NCBI GenBank assembly: GCA_902591045.1
Contig: CACIZC010000002.1
Span: forward strand, 1-64,000
From: an uncultured Pelagibacteraceae bacterium
GTDB lineage: Bacteria > Pseudomonadota > Alphaproteobacteria > Pelagibacterales > Pelagibacteraceae
Length of the DNA stretch: 64,000 nt
Direction of reading: 5' to 3'
The stretch's first letter is position 1. The number at the start of each line of letters is the position of its first letter. Of the stretch, positions 48,997 to 59,684 are shown one piece after another. A program made the translations under genes and the position numbers. The notes beneath the pieces are model-generated. The model did no database searches. It was not told the origin of the DNA and saw only the letters and a program-made list of their open reading frames with translations.

Positions 48997-50770
48997 TAAA
49001 AATTGGTAAAGAGATGTTTATCTCAGCTCCATCAGAGTGTTTAACAAAATTGATTTCACCGTTATGCTCATTAATAATTTTTGTTACTATTGGTAAACCT
49101 AAACCAGTTCCATCTTTTTTTGTTGTAAAATAAGGTTTGGTAATATTTTTAATATCATTAAACCCAGTGCCATTATCTAGCATTTTGATAACTATATATT
49201 CATTATCTAGCATTATTTCCAGGTCAATTTTACCTTGTAATTTGGCATGTTTTTGTTTCTTTGTATCAATTGCTTCGATAGAATTCTTAATCAAATTTAT
49301 AAATACTCTATAAAGTTGTTCGCTATCACCTTTTATAAAGAGAATATTATTTGATTTATTGTTAAAATTTAGTTTTAAACCTTTTTGTGAAAGTTTGTAA
49401 AAATCTACCGCTCTTTTTATAGTTTCTAAAATATTAATTTTTTTTAAAATTGGTTGTGGCATTCTAGCAAAATCAGAAAATTCGTTTACCATTTTTTCAA
49501 TATCTTTTATTTGTCGATTAATTGTTTCTAGGTATTTATTAAACTCACCTTTTTTATCATTTAATTGTTCTGAATATTTTTCTTTTAGCCTATCTATCGA
49601 AAGCTGAATGGGCGTTAAAGGATTTTTAATTTCATGAGCAAGTTTTCTGGCTACTGTTTCCCATGCAGAATATCTCTCTGCACTTAAAAGTTTATCTTGC
49701 TGTTTTTTTAATCTTTCAATCATATTATTAAAGTTTTTATTTAATGTTTTTATTTCATCATCAGATTCAATTTCGGGGACCTTGCTGTCTAATTGGCCTG
49801 CACTAATATTTTGTGATGCAGAAATTAAATTTACTATTGGTTTTGTCAGCCTTCCCGCAAAAGTAATTGCAAGAACAATTGTTAAAAAAAGTAACATGGC
49901 AACAACAATTATATAGATTATCGCAAAAGTAATTTTGATTCCTGTTCTATTATTTTCAACGGTGTAATAAAAATTTACCGCTTGCTCTGTATCATTAAGA
50001 TATTGAATTAATTTTGGTTGTATATCTTTAGATATATAAAGGTAAGTGTCTATAAAATTATTAAGCTTTATCATCACAGCTGTCTTTCTTTCAGAATCTC
50101 CTGTGATTGAAATAGGTGAACCATCTAAAGCATCATTAAAATTTTTATCAGTTGGCATAATAAAATCATTTTCAAGATTATTGGTATCCGCAACTAAAAT
50201 GTTTTTGCTACTATCAATTAGATAAATTTCATCTACTTTTCTCAAAAGTCTTTGTGTTCTTACAATTTTGTTAAAATTTTTAGGACTAGAAAATAAAATG
50301 CCAGAATATCTATTTAAATCCAAACTTATTAAAAAAATATCTGCTTCAACAGATCTTTTGGTTTCTTCAATATAATTTTTTGCTACCTCATAAGAATTAT
50401 TTACAGCTGATGTAATTTTTTGATCAAAGTATTTTTGTAATCCAACATTGAAAAGTATCAAAGAAAAAATTGCTACAATTAATGAAGGTATGAATGCAAA
50501 CAACGAAAATTGAATGACATAATTCAAGCTGGTTTTTGAACCGGTTTTTCCTGATATATATCGAGAAAATAGTTTTGAAGTTTCTCTTATCAGTAATATC
50601 AAAAAAATTACTAATAAACTTATATCTAATATAAGTAAATATTGGAGGTTATTTTCGTTTAAAAAAATAAAATTCTGATTTATAAAAGTTATAAAAGTGA
50701 ATACACCTAATAAAACACAAAGAAATGAAACGGTAAAAAACCACTTAAAACTTTTAATAGTATTTATCAT
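48986..50770 (-). CDS. ntrY: Sensor histidine kinase NtrY
   Basis: Multi-TM + HAMP + KLAHEIKNPLTPIQLSIDRLKEKY H-box and DNGTGF..GTGLGLPIV ATPase. Confidence 0.92.
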   Translation of the reverse strand: MINTIKSFKWFFTVSFLCVLLGVFTFITFINQNFIFLNENNLQYLLILDISLLVIFLILLIRETSKLFSRYISGKTGSKTSLNYVIQFSLFAFIPSLIVAIFSLILFNVGLQKYFDQKITSAVNNSYEVAKNYIEETKRSVEADIFLISLDLNRYSGILFSSPKNFNKIVRTQRLLRKVDEIYLIDSSKNILVADTNNLENDFIMPTDKNFNDALDGSPISITGDSERKTAVMIKLNNFIDTYLYISKDIQPKLIQYLNDTEQAVNFYYTVENNRTGIKITFAIIYIIVVAMLLFLTIVLAITFAGRLTKPIVNLISASQNISAGQLDSKVPEIESDDEIKTLNKNFNNMIERLKKQQDKLLSAERYSAWETVARKLAHEIKNPLTPIQLSIDRLKEKYSEQLNDKKGEFNKYLETINRQIKDIEKMVNEFSDFARMPQPILKKINILETIKRAVDFYKLSQKGLKLNFNNKSNNILFIKGDSEQLYRVFINLIKNSIEAIDTKKQKHAKLQGKIDLEIMLDNEYIVIKMLDNGTGFNDIKNITKPYFTTKKDGTGLGLPIVTKIINEHNGEINFVKHSDGAEINISLPIFNEN

Positions 50771-50817
50771 TTTGAATATATTTTATAACTTACCTAAATA
50801 TGGAGTAAATTAATATA

Positions 50818-51954
50818 ATGAGTTTTTCCTTAATATTGTTAGCTGCTGGGGAGAGTAGACGATTAAATTCTACTTTGCCAAAACCTTTTATTAAAATTGG
50901 TGAAAAAACCATATTAGAACATTCGTTAATTAAATTTTCTAAAATAAATCAAATTAAAAAAATTATAGTAGTTATAAACAAAAAACATAAAAAATATTTA
51001 AAAAATATTGAGTTTAAAAATTTTGTTACAGTAGTAGGTGCTGAAACAAGGCAAAAATCAACTTTTAATGCTTTAAAATATATTAAAAATAACAGAATCA
51101 AAAATCAAAAGGTTTTAATACATGACTCTGCTAGACCTAATTTTTCAGAAAAATTAATCAGAAGAATTATAAAAAATTCTAAAAAGAAATCAGTAGTTCC
51201 AAGAATTGCTGTTTATGATGCTCTTAAACAATCTGTAGATAATAAATTTTTCTTAAATCAAAAAAGAGAGGATTTTTTTTATACTCAAACTCCTCAATGC
51301 TTTGATTTTAATAAAATATTTAAATTACATTCTAAAAATAAATATTTATACAAAGATGATGATCTTTCTCTTTTGCCGTCATTAAAAGAAGTAAAATTTA
51401 TTAATGGAGAAAAAAATAATTTCAAAATTACTAACCAAGAAGATCTTTTGATGCTTAAAAATTTTATGAATATCAAAACAAGAGTGGGGATAGGTTTTGA
51501 TGTACACAGACTTGTTCCAAAAAGAAAACTTTTTTTGGGTGGCTTAAAAATAAAATCACATTTGGGAACTTTGGGCCATTCAGATGGAGATCCTGTTTTA
51601 CATTCTATAATTGATTCTATTCTTGGTGCATGTCGAATGGGAGATATAGGACAAATGTTTTCCGATAAAAATAAAAAATTTAAAAATATAAGATCAACAA
51701 TTTTATTAAGAAATGTAATGGATCAAATCAAATCTAAAGGTTTTTACATAAAAAATTTAGATATAAACATTATTGTTCAAACACCTAAGATTAAAAAATA
51801 TAAAGATAGAATGATAAATAATATTTCTAAATTATGTAAAATTTCAAATGATCAAATAAATATAAAAGGTAAGACAACAGAAAAATTAGGTGTGATAGGA
51901 AAAGAAAAAGCTGTAGCCTGTGAAGTAATAAGCTATGTAATAAAATATGATTAA
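50818..51954 (+). CDS. ispDF: Bifunctional IspD/IspF (MEP cytidylyltransferase / MECDP synthase)
   Basis: LLAAGESRRLNSTLPKPFIKIGEK (IspD) fused to RVGIGFDVHRL..LGHSDGDPVLHSIID (IspF). Confidence 0.93.
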   Translation: MSFSLILLAAGESRRLNSTLPKPFIKIGEKTILEHSLIKFSKINQIKKIIVVINKKHKKYLKNIEFKNFVTVVGAETRQKSTFNALKYIKNNRIKNQKVLIHDSARPNFSEKLIRRIIKNSKKKSVVPRIAVYDALKQSVDNKFFLNQKREDFFYTQTPQCFDFNKIFKLHSKNKYLYKDDDLSLLPSLKEVKFINGEKNNFKITNQEDLLMLKNFMNIKTRVGIGFDVHRLVPKRKLFLGGLKIKSHLGTLGHSDGDPVLHSIIDSILGACRMGDIGQMFSDKNKKFKNIRSTILLRNVMDQIKSKGFYIKNLDINIIVQTPKIKKYKDRMINNISKLCKISNDQINIKGKTTEKLGVIGKEKAVACEVISYVIKYD

Positions 51955-52438
51955 TAAAATAAATTTCTTATTTGTCACATTATTCGGCATTGGAAAAATC
52001 AAAAAAATACCTGGCAGCTTTGCATCTTTAGCTACAGCATTATTTTTGTTTTTCTTGTTTCATATTTTAAATATTTCACCAAATATTATCTTAATTTTAG
52101 TAATTATAATTTTTTTTATTTCTCTATATGCAGTTAATATTTTTATAAAAAATTTAACTTATAAAGATCCTAAAGAAGTTGTGATTGATGAATTTATCGG
52201 TCAATCAATTCCTATTTGTCTTTACGAAATTGCACACAACACGAAAAATGAAACTTCTGAAACGCTAATGTATTATTTTATAATGTTTTTATTATTTAGA
52301 ATTTTTGATATCGCAAAACCTTTTCCTGCTAATTATTATGAAAAAAACTTTAAAAATAGTTTTGGTGTTATTATGGATGACGTTTGTGCAGGATTGTATG
52401 TTGTGCTTATTCTTGTTTTATATATGGTTTTTGGATGA
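51947..52438 (+). CDS. pgpA: Phosphatidylglycerophosphatase A
   Basis: GIGKIKKIPGSFASLATAL, DEFIGQ, FDIAKPFPANYYEK, GVIMDDVCAGLY. Confidence 0.9.
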   Translation: MINKINFLFVTLFGIGKIKKIPGSFASLATALFLFFLFHILNISPNIILILVIIIFFISLYAVNIFIKNLTYKDPKEVVIDEFIGQSIPICLYEIAHNTKNETSETLMYYFIMFLLFRIFDIAKPFPANYYEKNFKNSFGVIMDDVCAGLYVVLILVLYMVFG

Positions 52439-52905
52439 AAAAAATTTCTCAAAAAATAGTTAAACTACTAAAAAAGAAAAGACTTAAAATAACTGTTGCT
52501 GAGTCTTGTACTGGCGGAATGCTTTCAGGTGCTATTACTTCTGTAAGTGGATCTTCTAAAGTATTTACGATGGGTTTAGTCACCTACTCTAACCATTCTA
52601 AAAATCATCTTTTAAAAGTACCTAAACAAATTATTAAAAAACATGGGGCTGTAAGTATTCAATGTTGTTTTTCCATGGTTAATAATTTAAGCAAAATTAG
52701 TAAAAGTAATGTTGCTGTTTCCGTTACTGGGATAGCCGGACCTAGTGGTGGGACTAAACAAAAGCCAGTTGGACTAGTTTATGTAGGTATAAAAAAGGGT
52801 AATAAAGTTAAGGTAAATAGATTTTTATTTAAAAACAAAGGTCGTTTAAACATTCAAAGAGCTGCAACTAAAAAAACTTTAGAATTAATTCTGCGTACAA
52901 TTTAA
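52435..52905 (+). CDS. pncC: CinA C-terminal family nicotinamide-nucleotide amidase
   Basis: TVAESCTGGMLSGAITSVSGSSKVF, VTGIAGPSGGTKQKPVGLVYVG. Confidence 0.9.
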   Translation: MKKISQKIVKLLKKKRLKITVAESCTGGMLSGAITSVSGSSKVFTMGLVTYSNHSKNHLLKVPKQIIKKHGAVSIQCCFSMVNNLSKISKSNVAVSVTGIAGPSGGTKQKPVGLVYVGIKKGNKVKVNRFLFKNKGRLNIQRAATKKTLELILRTI

Positions 52906-53201
52906 TTAAATATAAAAATCATCATTTTTGCTACTAGACTGTTAGCTAGTATAAAAATAATAATTGTGTCTATATACAAAAGGAAAACTAACTTATTTCT
53001 TATTCTTTTTTTTTTATTTAACAGTTGAACATTCTTGTCCCAATACATTTCATGATCTTTATTATCTTTAAAATCGTAAGAAAACATCCAATAATTTTGG
53101 TTAGTTTCCCTTGGGTCTCCAGTTTTCAGGTAGTTTATCCAATCTTTTAAGTAATACCAAAGCAACAAAAATAACAACGTAAATAGGAAAATAGTCAACA
53201 T
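52902..53201 (-). CDS. Hypothetical membrane protein
   Basis: 99 aa, N- and C-terminal TM; sits between ratA-like and pncC genes. Confidence 0.6.
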   Translation of the reverse strand: MLTIFLFTLLFLLLWYYLKDWINYLKTGDPRETNQNYWMFSYDFKDNKDHEMYWDKNVQLLNKKKRIRNKLVFLLYIDTIIIFILANSLVAKMMIFIFN

Positions 53202-53647
53202 TATTTATTAAATAGTTCTATAGCTCTTTTTTCAAAAGCATCAGCAATTTTTTTTAGTCCTTGATCAAAAGATTTTTTCATAATCATATTATAAAAAATA
53301 TTTTTTATTTCAAAATCAATTTCAAAAGTAATTTCACTCTGATTGTTAATTTCTCTTATTTCCCATTCATTTTTCAGATGTTTTAAAGGACCTCCAATAT
53401 TGCTTACTATAATTTTACCTTTTTGTTTATAATAAGTAACGTGGCTTTTATAAGTTTGATTTAAGAACTTCTTGCCTACAGTTAGGTCTGCTTCCATTTC
53501 TATCATGTCTTCCATTTCTTCTTTTCTATGAATTTTTCCGCTTAAGCACCATGGAACAAACTCTGGATACTTCTCTATATCTAGTATCATGTTGATGAGA
53601 TCAGTTTTTTTACAAGAAATAATTTTTTTTATTGAAGCGTGTGGCAT
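53201..53647 (-). CDS. Coq10/RatA-type START-domain ubiquinone-binding protein
   Basis: [28 protein letters not shown]; follows lipA. Confidence 0.85.
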   Translation of the reverse strand: MPHASIKKIISCKKTDLINMILDIEKYPEFVPWCLSGKIHRKEEMEDMIEMEADLTVGKKFLNQTYKSHVTYYKQKGKIIVSNIGGPLKHLKNEWEIREINNQSEITFEIDFEIKNIFYNMIMKKSFDQGLKKIADAFEKRAIELFNK

Positions 53648-54570
53648 TTTGTTTGCTCATCTCTTGCATTTTTTAATTTTTTAAAATCTTCGTCTGCATG
53701 GTAAGAAGATCTCGTCAATGGAGATGATGCAACTAATAAAAATCCTTTTGATAAAGCAATATTTTTTAACTCTACAAATTCATGAGGATGGTAATATCTT
53801 TGAAGGGGATGATGTTTAGGTGATGGCTGGAGATACTGGCCTATTGTTAAAAAATCAACATTTGCTGATCTAAGATCATCCATAACTTGTAATATTTCGT
53901 TTTTATTTTCACCTAGACCAACCATTAAACCTGATTTAGTAAATATATTAGGTTTAATTTTTTTTGCAGACTCTAATAGTTTTAAAGATGCAAAATATCT
54001 AGATCCAGGTCTAACGGTTAAGTACAGACTTGGAACAGTTTCAATATTATGATTAAAAACATCCGGTGAAGCTTCCAAAACTTTTTCAAAAGCATTTCCT
54101 TTTCTAAGAAAATCTGGTGTTAAAACTTCTATAGTTGTATGAGGATTGTTTTTTTTTGTTTCTAAAACAACATCCTTAAAATGATTTGCTCCTCCATCCT
54201 TTAAATCATCTCGATCTACCGAAGTAATTACAACATGATTAAGGTTTAATTCTTTTACTGCTTTAGAAATTTTTATTGGCTCTAAAGAATCCAATTTATT
54301 TGGTTTTCCAGTTTTTACATCGCAAAAAGCACACCCTCTAGTACAAATGTCTCCCATAATCATAAAAGTTGCATGTTTTTTGCTCCAACACTCAGTGATA
54401 TTTGGACAGTTAGCTTCTTGGCAAACTGTATTAAGTTTATTTCTGTTAACTATTTCTTTGGTTTTAAAAAATGTTTGTGTATCTAAAATCTTAGAACGTA
54501 TCCATGATGGTTTTTTCTTAATAGGATTAATTGGCTTTTTAATTTTTTCTGGATGTCTAGGTTTACTCAT
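53629..54570 (-). CDS. lipA: Lipoyl synthase
   Basis: [41 protein letters not shown] radical SAM signatures. Confidence 0.95.
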   Translation of the reverse strand: MSKPRHPEKIKKPINPIKKKPSWIRSKILDTQTFFKTKEIVNRNKLNTVCQEANCPNITECWSKKHATFMIMGDICTRGCAFCDVKTGKPNKLDSLEPIKISKAVKELNLNHVVITSVDRDDLKDGGANHFKDVVLETKKNNPHTTIEVLTPDFLRKGNAFEKVLEASPDVFNHNIETVPSLYLTVRPGSRYFASLKLLESAKKIKPNIFTKSGLMVGLGENKNEILQVMDDLRSANVDFLTIGQYLQPSPKHHPLQRYYHPHEFVELKNIALSKGFLLVASSPLTRSSYHADEDFKKLKNARDEQTKCHTLQ

Positions 54571-54862
54571 TTAATTTTATCAAAATCTCATTCTTTTTTC
54601 CAAATTTTAACTTGTCTCTAAGTAAAGTATCTAAAAAATCAAAATTTAAATTATCAGAAAGTAATTTGTTTTTATTTTCATATGATTTTAATTCATTGTT
54701 TAAAAAAACTTGTTGATCTTTTAAATCATTAATCAACTTTTTTTTTTCAAAATATGATATAAGTCCCCTTTCACCATCCAGTAAATTAAAGGCTATATAT
54801 AGTAATAAAAAAATATTTAAAAAAAGTAATTTTCTTTTTTTTAAAGTTTGAATAAACCGCAT
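54563..54862 (-). CDS. ftsB: Septum formation initiator FtsB/DivIC-like
   Basis: Small TM-coiled-coil protein downstream of eno; [32 protein letters not shown]. Confidence 0.8.
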   Translation of the reverse strand: MRFIQTLKKRKLLFLNIFLLLYIAFNLLDGERGLISYFEKKKLINDLKDQQVFLNNELKSYENKNKLLSDNLNFDFLDTLLRDKLKFGKKNEILIKLNE

Positions 54863-54864
54863 TA

Positions 54865-56064
54865 CTATATTTTAGCCATTTTTGAGGATTTTCCAAGTTC
54901 CTCTTCTATCTTTAATAACCGGTTATATTTGGACACCCTCTCAGATCTTGCTAAAGAACCTGTTTTAATTTGCTGTGAATTTGTAGCCACAGCTAGGTCA
55001 GCGATAAAAGTATCTTCTGAGTCACCAGATCTATGTGAAATAATGGTTTTAAAACCACTCCTTTTTGCCAAACCGATAACTTCTAAAGTTTCGCTCAATG
55101 TGCCTATTTGATTTAACTTAACTAATATAGAATTAGCTGATTTATCTTTAATTCCTTTTTGCAGTCTTTTTATATTTGTTGCAAATAAATCATCGCCCAC
55201 AATTTGAATATTAGTTTCTTTTGTAAGTTTTTCCCAAGACTCCCAGTCGTCTTCTGAGAAAGGGTCTTCTATAGACTTAATTGGATATTTTTTAATTAAG
55301 TCTATGTAATACTCTACTGTTTTTCCTTTTTTTAATTCATTTGCCGCAACATCTAAACATATAGAAACATCTTCTCCGGCTTTCAAATTAGATTTTTCAA
55401 TTGCTTTTAAAATTAATTTAATTGCTTCTTCATCGTTTTTTAAATTTGGAGCAAAACCACCTTCGTCGCCAACATTAGTTGTATCGACCATGTTTTTTAA
55501 ATTTTGGATAACCAAAAAACTTTTTCTTAATGCTTCCGCAAATGATTTTGTTTTTTCAGGCCTAATCATAAACTCTTGGATATCTAAATTATTTTTTGCA
55601 TGAACTCCGCCGTTTATAATATTTAAAAGAGGGACTGGTAAATGATATTCTTTAGATTTTTCTATATATTGATAAAGAGGAAGATTGCTTTCTAAAGCAG
55701 CAAGCTTACAAGATGCTATCGAAACTGACAATATTGCGTTGGCTCCGAGTTTTTTCTTTTGTTCTGTGCCATCTAAATCAATTAAAGTTTGGTCTATCTT
55801 TTTTTGGTTATTAACATCAATATTTGATAGAGCCTTCGCTATTTGAGTGTTTACATTCTCTATGGCTTTATAAACGCTTTTCCCTAAATAATTATTATTT
55901 TCTTTGTCTCTTAATTCATAAGCTTCATGAGTTCCGGTTGATGCTCCTGAAGGAACGATTGCTGATGCAGAATTTCCATTTTCTGAAAACACTTCGGCCT
56001 CAACTGTTGGGTTGCCTCTGCTATCAAAAACCTGTCGGCCTTTGATTTTTTTAATTCTTACCAT
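54865..56064 (-). CDS. eno: Enolase
   Basis: [51 protein letters not shown]. Confidence 0.96.
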   Translation of the reverse strand: MVRIKKIKGRQVFDSRGNPTVEAEVFSENGNSASAIVPSGASTGTHEAYELRDKENNNYLGKSVYKAIENVNTQIAKALSNIDVNNQKKIDQTLIDLDGTEQKKKLGANAILSVSIASCKLAALESNLPLYQYIEKSKEYHLPVPLLNIINGGVHAKNNLDIQEFMIRPEKTKSFAEALRKSFLVIQNLKNMVDTTNVGDEGGFAPNLKNDEEAIKLILKAIEKSNLKAGEDVSICLDVAANELKKGKTVEYYIDLIKKYPIKSIEDPFSEDDWESWEKLTKETNIQIVGDDLFATNIKRLQKGIKDKSANSILVKLNQIGTLSETLEVIGLAKRSGFKTIISHRSGDSEDTFIADLAVATNSQQIKTGSLARSERVSKYNRLLKIEEELGKSSKMAKI

Positions 56065-56884
56065 TCTTCACTAATTTATCAATTTTAACTAGTTGCTCTA
56101 ACAAACTAGACATTTTTGATAATGGAACCATATTCGGTCCATCAGATGGTGCATTATCCGGATCAGGATGTGTCTCCATGAAAACTGCTGCGACCCCAAC
56201 AGCAATAGCAGCACGTGCAAGATATTCTACAAACTCTCTTTGTCCTCCGCTTTTATCTCCCATTCCGCCAGGTTGTTGGACAGAATGCGTCGCATCAAAA
56301 ACTACAGGATAGCCATTCTTCGCCATAATAGGTAAAGATCTCATGTCTGATACTAATGTGTTATAACCAAAGCTTGCGCCTCGTTCTGTAACTAAAATAT
56401 TTGTATTTCCTGACTCAGCAATTTTTTTTGTTACATTAATCATATCCCAAGGAGCTAAGAATTGTCCTTTCTTGACATTTATAACTTTTCCTGTTTTAGC
56501 AGCAGCAATTAATAAATCAGTTTGTCTACATAAAAAAGCTGGTATTTGTAAAACGTCAACATGTTTTGAAATAATTTCACACTGCTCTGCCGTATGAACA
56601 TCTGTTAAAACTGGTACACCTACATTTTTTCGAATTTTATCAAAAACTGGAAGGGATTTTTCAAGACCGGCTCCTCTTTTACCTTTTAGACTAGTCCTGT
56701 TGGCTTTATCGAAGGATGTTTTATAAATTAAACCTATATTAAGTTTTTCTGTAATTTTTTTTAGCTCAATAGCAACATCTAAAGCATGTTTTTCATTTTC
56801 TAATTGGCAAGGTCCCGCAATCAAAGTAAACGGACTTGTATTTGAAATATTTAATTTTCCACATTTCACAGATTTATTTTCCAT
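56051..56884 (-). CDS. kdsA: 3-deoxy-8-phosphooctulonate synthase (start MENKSV preferred)
   Basis: [43 protein letters not shown]. Confidence 0.93.
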   Translation of the reverse strand: MENKSVKCGKLNISNTSPFTLIAGPCQLENEKHALDVAIELKKITEKLNIGLIYKTSFDKANRTSLKGKRGAGLEKSLPVFDKIRKNVGVPVLTDVHTAEQCEIISKHVDVLQIPAFLCRQTDLLIAAAKTGKVINVKKGQFLAPWDMINVTKKIAESGNTNILVTERGASFGYNTLVSDMRSLPIMAKNGYPVVFDATHSVQQPGGMGDKSGGQREFVEYLARAAIAVGVAAVFMETHPDPDNAPSDGPNMVPLSKMSSLLEQLVKIDKLVKNGKN

Positions 56885-58508
56885 TAATTTTTCCTCCATT
56901 GATGCTTGCAGCCTTGATAAAAGATGAAAATAATGGATGTGGTGTAAAGGGTCTTGATTTAAATTCAGGATGAAATTGAACACCAACAAACCAAGGATGA
57001 TTTTTTAATTCAATTATTTCTGGAAGCATTCCGTCTGGGGATAGAGCAGAAAAAATTAGTCCTTTTTTTTCAAAATCATTTTTATATTTTATATTCACTT
57101 CATACCTATGTCTGTGTCTTTCTTTAATTTTCTTTTCTGAATATATTTTAGATATCAAAGAATTATTTTTTAATACAGCATCATATAAGCCTAATCTCAT
57201 TGTTCCGCCTAAATTTTTTTCGCTTCCTTTCATTTTTTTCTTCCCTTTGCTCCATTCCTCAAGCAATCCAACAACTGGGGTACAATTATTTCCAAACTCA
57301 CTGGTAGAAGCATTTTTGATATTCAATAAATTTCTAGCGGCTTCAATAACTGCCATTTGCATACCAAAGCAAATACCAAAGAAAGGTATACTATTCAATC
57401 TTGCATATTTTATGGCAGCAATTTTACCTTCGCTGCCTCTTTTTCCAAAACCTCCTGGAATAAGAACACCTGTTACATCTTTTAATAACGGTTTTATATT
57501 TTCAGGCTTTAAATTTTCTGAGTCTATTCTTTTTAAGTTAACCTTTAAATTATTTGATATTCCACCGTGAATTAGTGCTTCATCAAGTGACTTATAAGCA
57601 TCTTTGAGATTAACATATTTTCCTATAATACCTATATTTACATTTCTTTTTGGATTAAGAACTTTTGTTGTAATATTTTTCCATTTGCTAAGATCAGGTG
57701 ATTTTTTATTTTTTATATTAAAGTATGATAAAACTTGATCGTCTAGTTTTTCTTTGTGAAAACTAATTGGAGCTTCATATATAGTTTTTACGTCTACAGT
57801 TTCAATAACATTATCTATATGAACATTACAAAACAAAGATATCTTTTTTCTTTCTGTTTTTGGAATTTCTCTTTCTGATCTACAGATTATTATATCTGGT
57901 TGGATACCTAAGCTTCTCAACTCTTTAACCGAATGCTGAGTTGGTTTAGTTTTAAGTTCTCCTGATGCTTTAAGATAAGGAACTAAAGTAAGATGAATAA
58001 ACAAACTATTTTTTCTTCCTGTATCATTAGAAAATTGTCTAATTGCTTCAAGGAAAGGTAAGCTTTCTATATCTCCAACTGTTCCACCAATTTCGCAAAT
58101 AATAAAATCTTCATTTTTTACATTGTGGGATATAAATTTCTTTATACGATCAGTTACATGAGGAACAACTTGAACTGTTCCACCCAAATAATCACCTCTT
58201 CTCTCTTTTTTAATTATATCACTATAAATACCACCAGTTGTTATATTGTCTGATTGTGTAGCGGAAATTCCTGTAAATCTTTCGTAGTGACCTATATCTA
58301 AATCAGTTTCTGCACCATCGTCCGTTACAAAAACTTCCCCGTGTTGAAACGGATTCATAGTCCCGGGGTCTACATTTAAATAAGGATCTAATTTTCTAAC
58401 TCTGACTTTATAGCCTCTTAGTTGTAACAAAGATGCTAGCGAAGCTGATGAGAGTCCTTTTCCTAGTGATGAGACCACGCCGCCAGTGACAAATACATAT
58501 CGCGCCAT
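56874..58508 (-). CDS. pyrG: CTP synthase
   Basis: [47 protein letters not shown] glutaminase. Confidence 0.96.
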   Translation of the reverse strand: MARYVFVTGGVVSSLGKGLSSASLASLLQLRGYKVRVRKLDPYLNVDPGTMNPFQHGEVFVTDDGAETDLDIGHYERFTGISATQSDNITTGGIYSDIIKKERRGDYLGGTVQVVPHVTDRIKKFISHNVKNEDFIICEIGGTVGDIESLPFLEAIRQFSNDTGRKNSLFIHLTLVPYLKASGELKTKPTQHSVKELRSLGIQPDIIICRSEREIPKTERKKISLFCNVHIDNVIETVDVKTIYEAPISFHKEKLDDQVLSYFNIKNKKSPDLSKWKNITTKVLNPKRNVNIGIIGKYVNLKDAYKSLDEALIHGGISNNLKVNLKRIDSENLKPENIKPLLKDVTGVLIPGGFGKRGSEGKIAAIKYARLNSIPFFGICFGMQMAVIEAARNLLNIKNASTSEFGNNCTPVVGLLEEWSKGKKKMKGSEKNLGGTMRLGLYDAVLKNNSLISKIYSEKKIKERHRHRYEVNIKYKNDFEKKGLIFSALSPDGMLPEIIELKNHPWFVGVQFHPEFKSRPFTPHPLFSSFIKAASINGGKINGK

Positions 58509-58547
58509 GGAAGTATGTTATATCTGGTTTTCTTTAAAAAATAAAGT

Positions 58548-58856
58548 TTATTTTTCAGAATCTGGAATTTTTGGCGTTTTTGAATCTTTTTCTTCTTCTA
58601 CTTTTTCAATAACAGATTGGGTTTCCTCTAGATCTCCTCTTGATAACACAACAAGTGATATACTTGAAATTATGAATAAAGCTGCAATTATACCTGTAGA
58701 TTTGGTTAAAAAATTTCCAACCGCTCTAGTTGAAGCAAAATTTTCTTGTTGTGAGACTCCTAAACCTAATGCTCCACCTTCAGATCTTTGAAGTAAAATA
58801 ATAAGTATCAAAACTACTGCGAGAACTACATTTGCTACTATTAAAGCTGTTTCCAT
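58548..58856 (-). CDS. secG: Preprotein translocase subunit SecG
   Basis: ILIILLQRSEGGALGLGVS. Confidence 0.88.
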   Translation of the reverse strand: METALIVANVVLAVVLILIILLQRSEGGALGLGVSQQENFASTRAVGNFLTKSTGIIAALFIISSISLVVLSRGDLEETQSVIEKVEEEKDSKTPKIPDSEK

Positions 58857-58861
58857 AGAGG

Positions 58862-59623
58862 TTATGTATAGAAATTTTTTATTATATCAATAAAATTTTT
58901 TGAAGATTTTGAAGCACCACCAATTAAAAAACCGTCTAATTCATTAATAGATCTGAATATACCCACTGTGGTTTTATCTACTGATCCACCGTAAAGCAAT
59001 TTTGGATTAAATTTTAGCCTATATTTCTGTTTAATAAATTTTTTTATAGCTAAAGCATTTTTTTTTAACTCTTGATGTGATGGAACTTTGCCAGTTCCTA
59101 TTGACCATATAGGTTCATATGCAATAATTATTTTTCTAAAATTATACTTTTTCATTATAGAATTTGAAATTTGCTTTTTAAGTGTTTTTAAAGTCATTTT
59201 TTTTCTTTTTTGTTTTTGATTTTCCCCTATACATAAAATTACATTAAAGTTATTTTTTAAAGCTAAAGATACTTTGTTTTTGATAATTTCTTCAGTTTCG
59301 CCTGATGCTCTACTTTCCGAGTGTCCAATAATAATATAACTAACTCCAAGCTTTCTAATCATAAAAGGACTAACGAATCCTGTGTGTGCTCCATAATTAT
59401 CCTGATGATAAGAATTTTGTGCAGATATAAGAATTTTTTTATTTTTGAATCTTTTGGAAAAATCCTGCAAAAGAGTTAATGGTGGTGCCATCACTATTTT
59501 ATATTTTTTGTTACTTTTTTTATCTTTCAGATAGTATTGGTTTATTTTGTCTAAAATTTTAAACGAGCTAGGAATTCCAAACATTTTCCAATTACCTATA
59601 AAATATCTCATTTGATTAGTCAT
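58862..59623 (-). CDS. tpiA: Triosephosphate isomerase
   Basis: FIGNWKMFG, IIGHSESR, IIAYEPIWSIGTGKVPS, LLYGGSV. Confidence 0.94.
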   Translation of the reverse strand: MTNQMRYFIGNWKMFGIPSSFKILDKINQYYLKDKKSNKKYKIVMAPPLTLLQDFSKRFKNKKILISAQNSYHQDNYGAHTGFVSPFMIRKLGVSYIIIGHSESRASGETEEIIKNKVSLALKNNFNVILCIGENQKQKRKKMTLKTLKKQISNSIMKKYNFRKIIIAYEPIWSIGTGKVPSHQELKKNALAIKKFIKQKYRLKFNPKLLYGGSVDKTTVGIFRSINELDGFLIGGASKSSKNFIDIIKNFYT

Positions 59624-59684
59624 AATTGTGACTTTACTTATAGATTTTTCAATATATTTAATTTAAATTTCATAAATTAAATTT

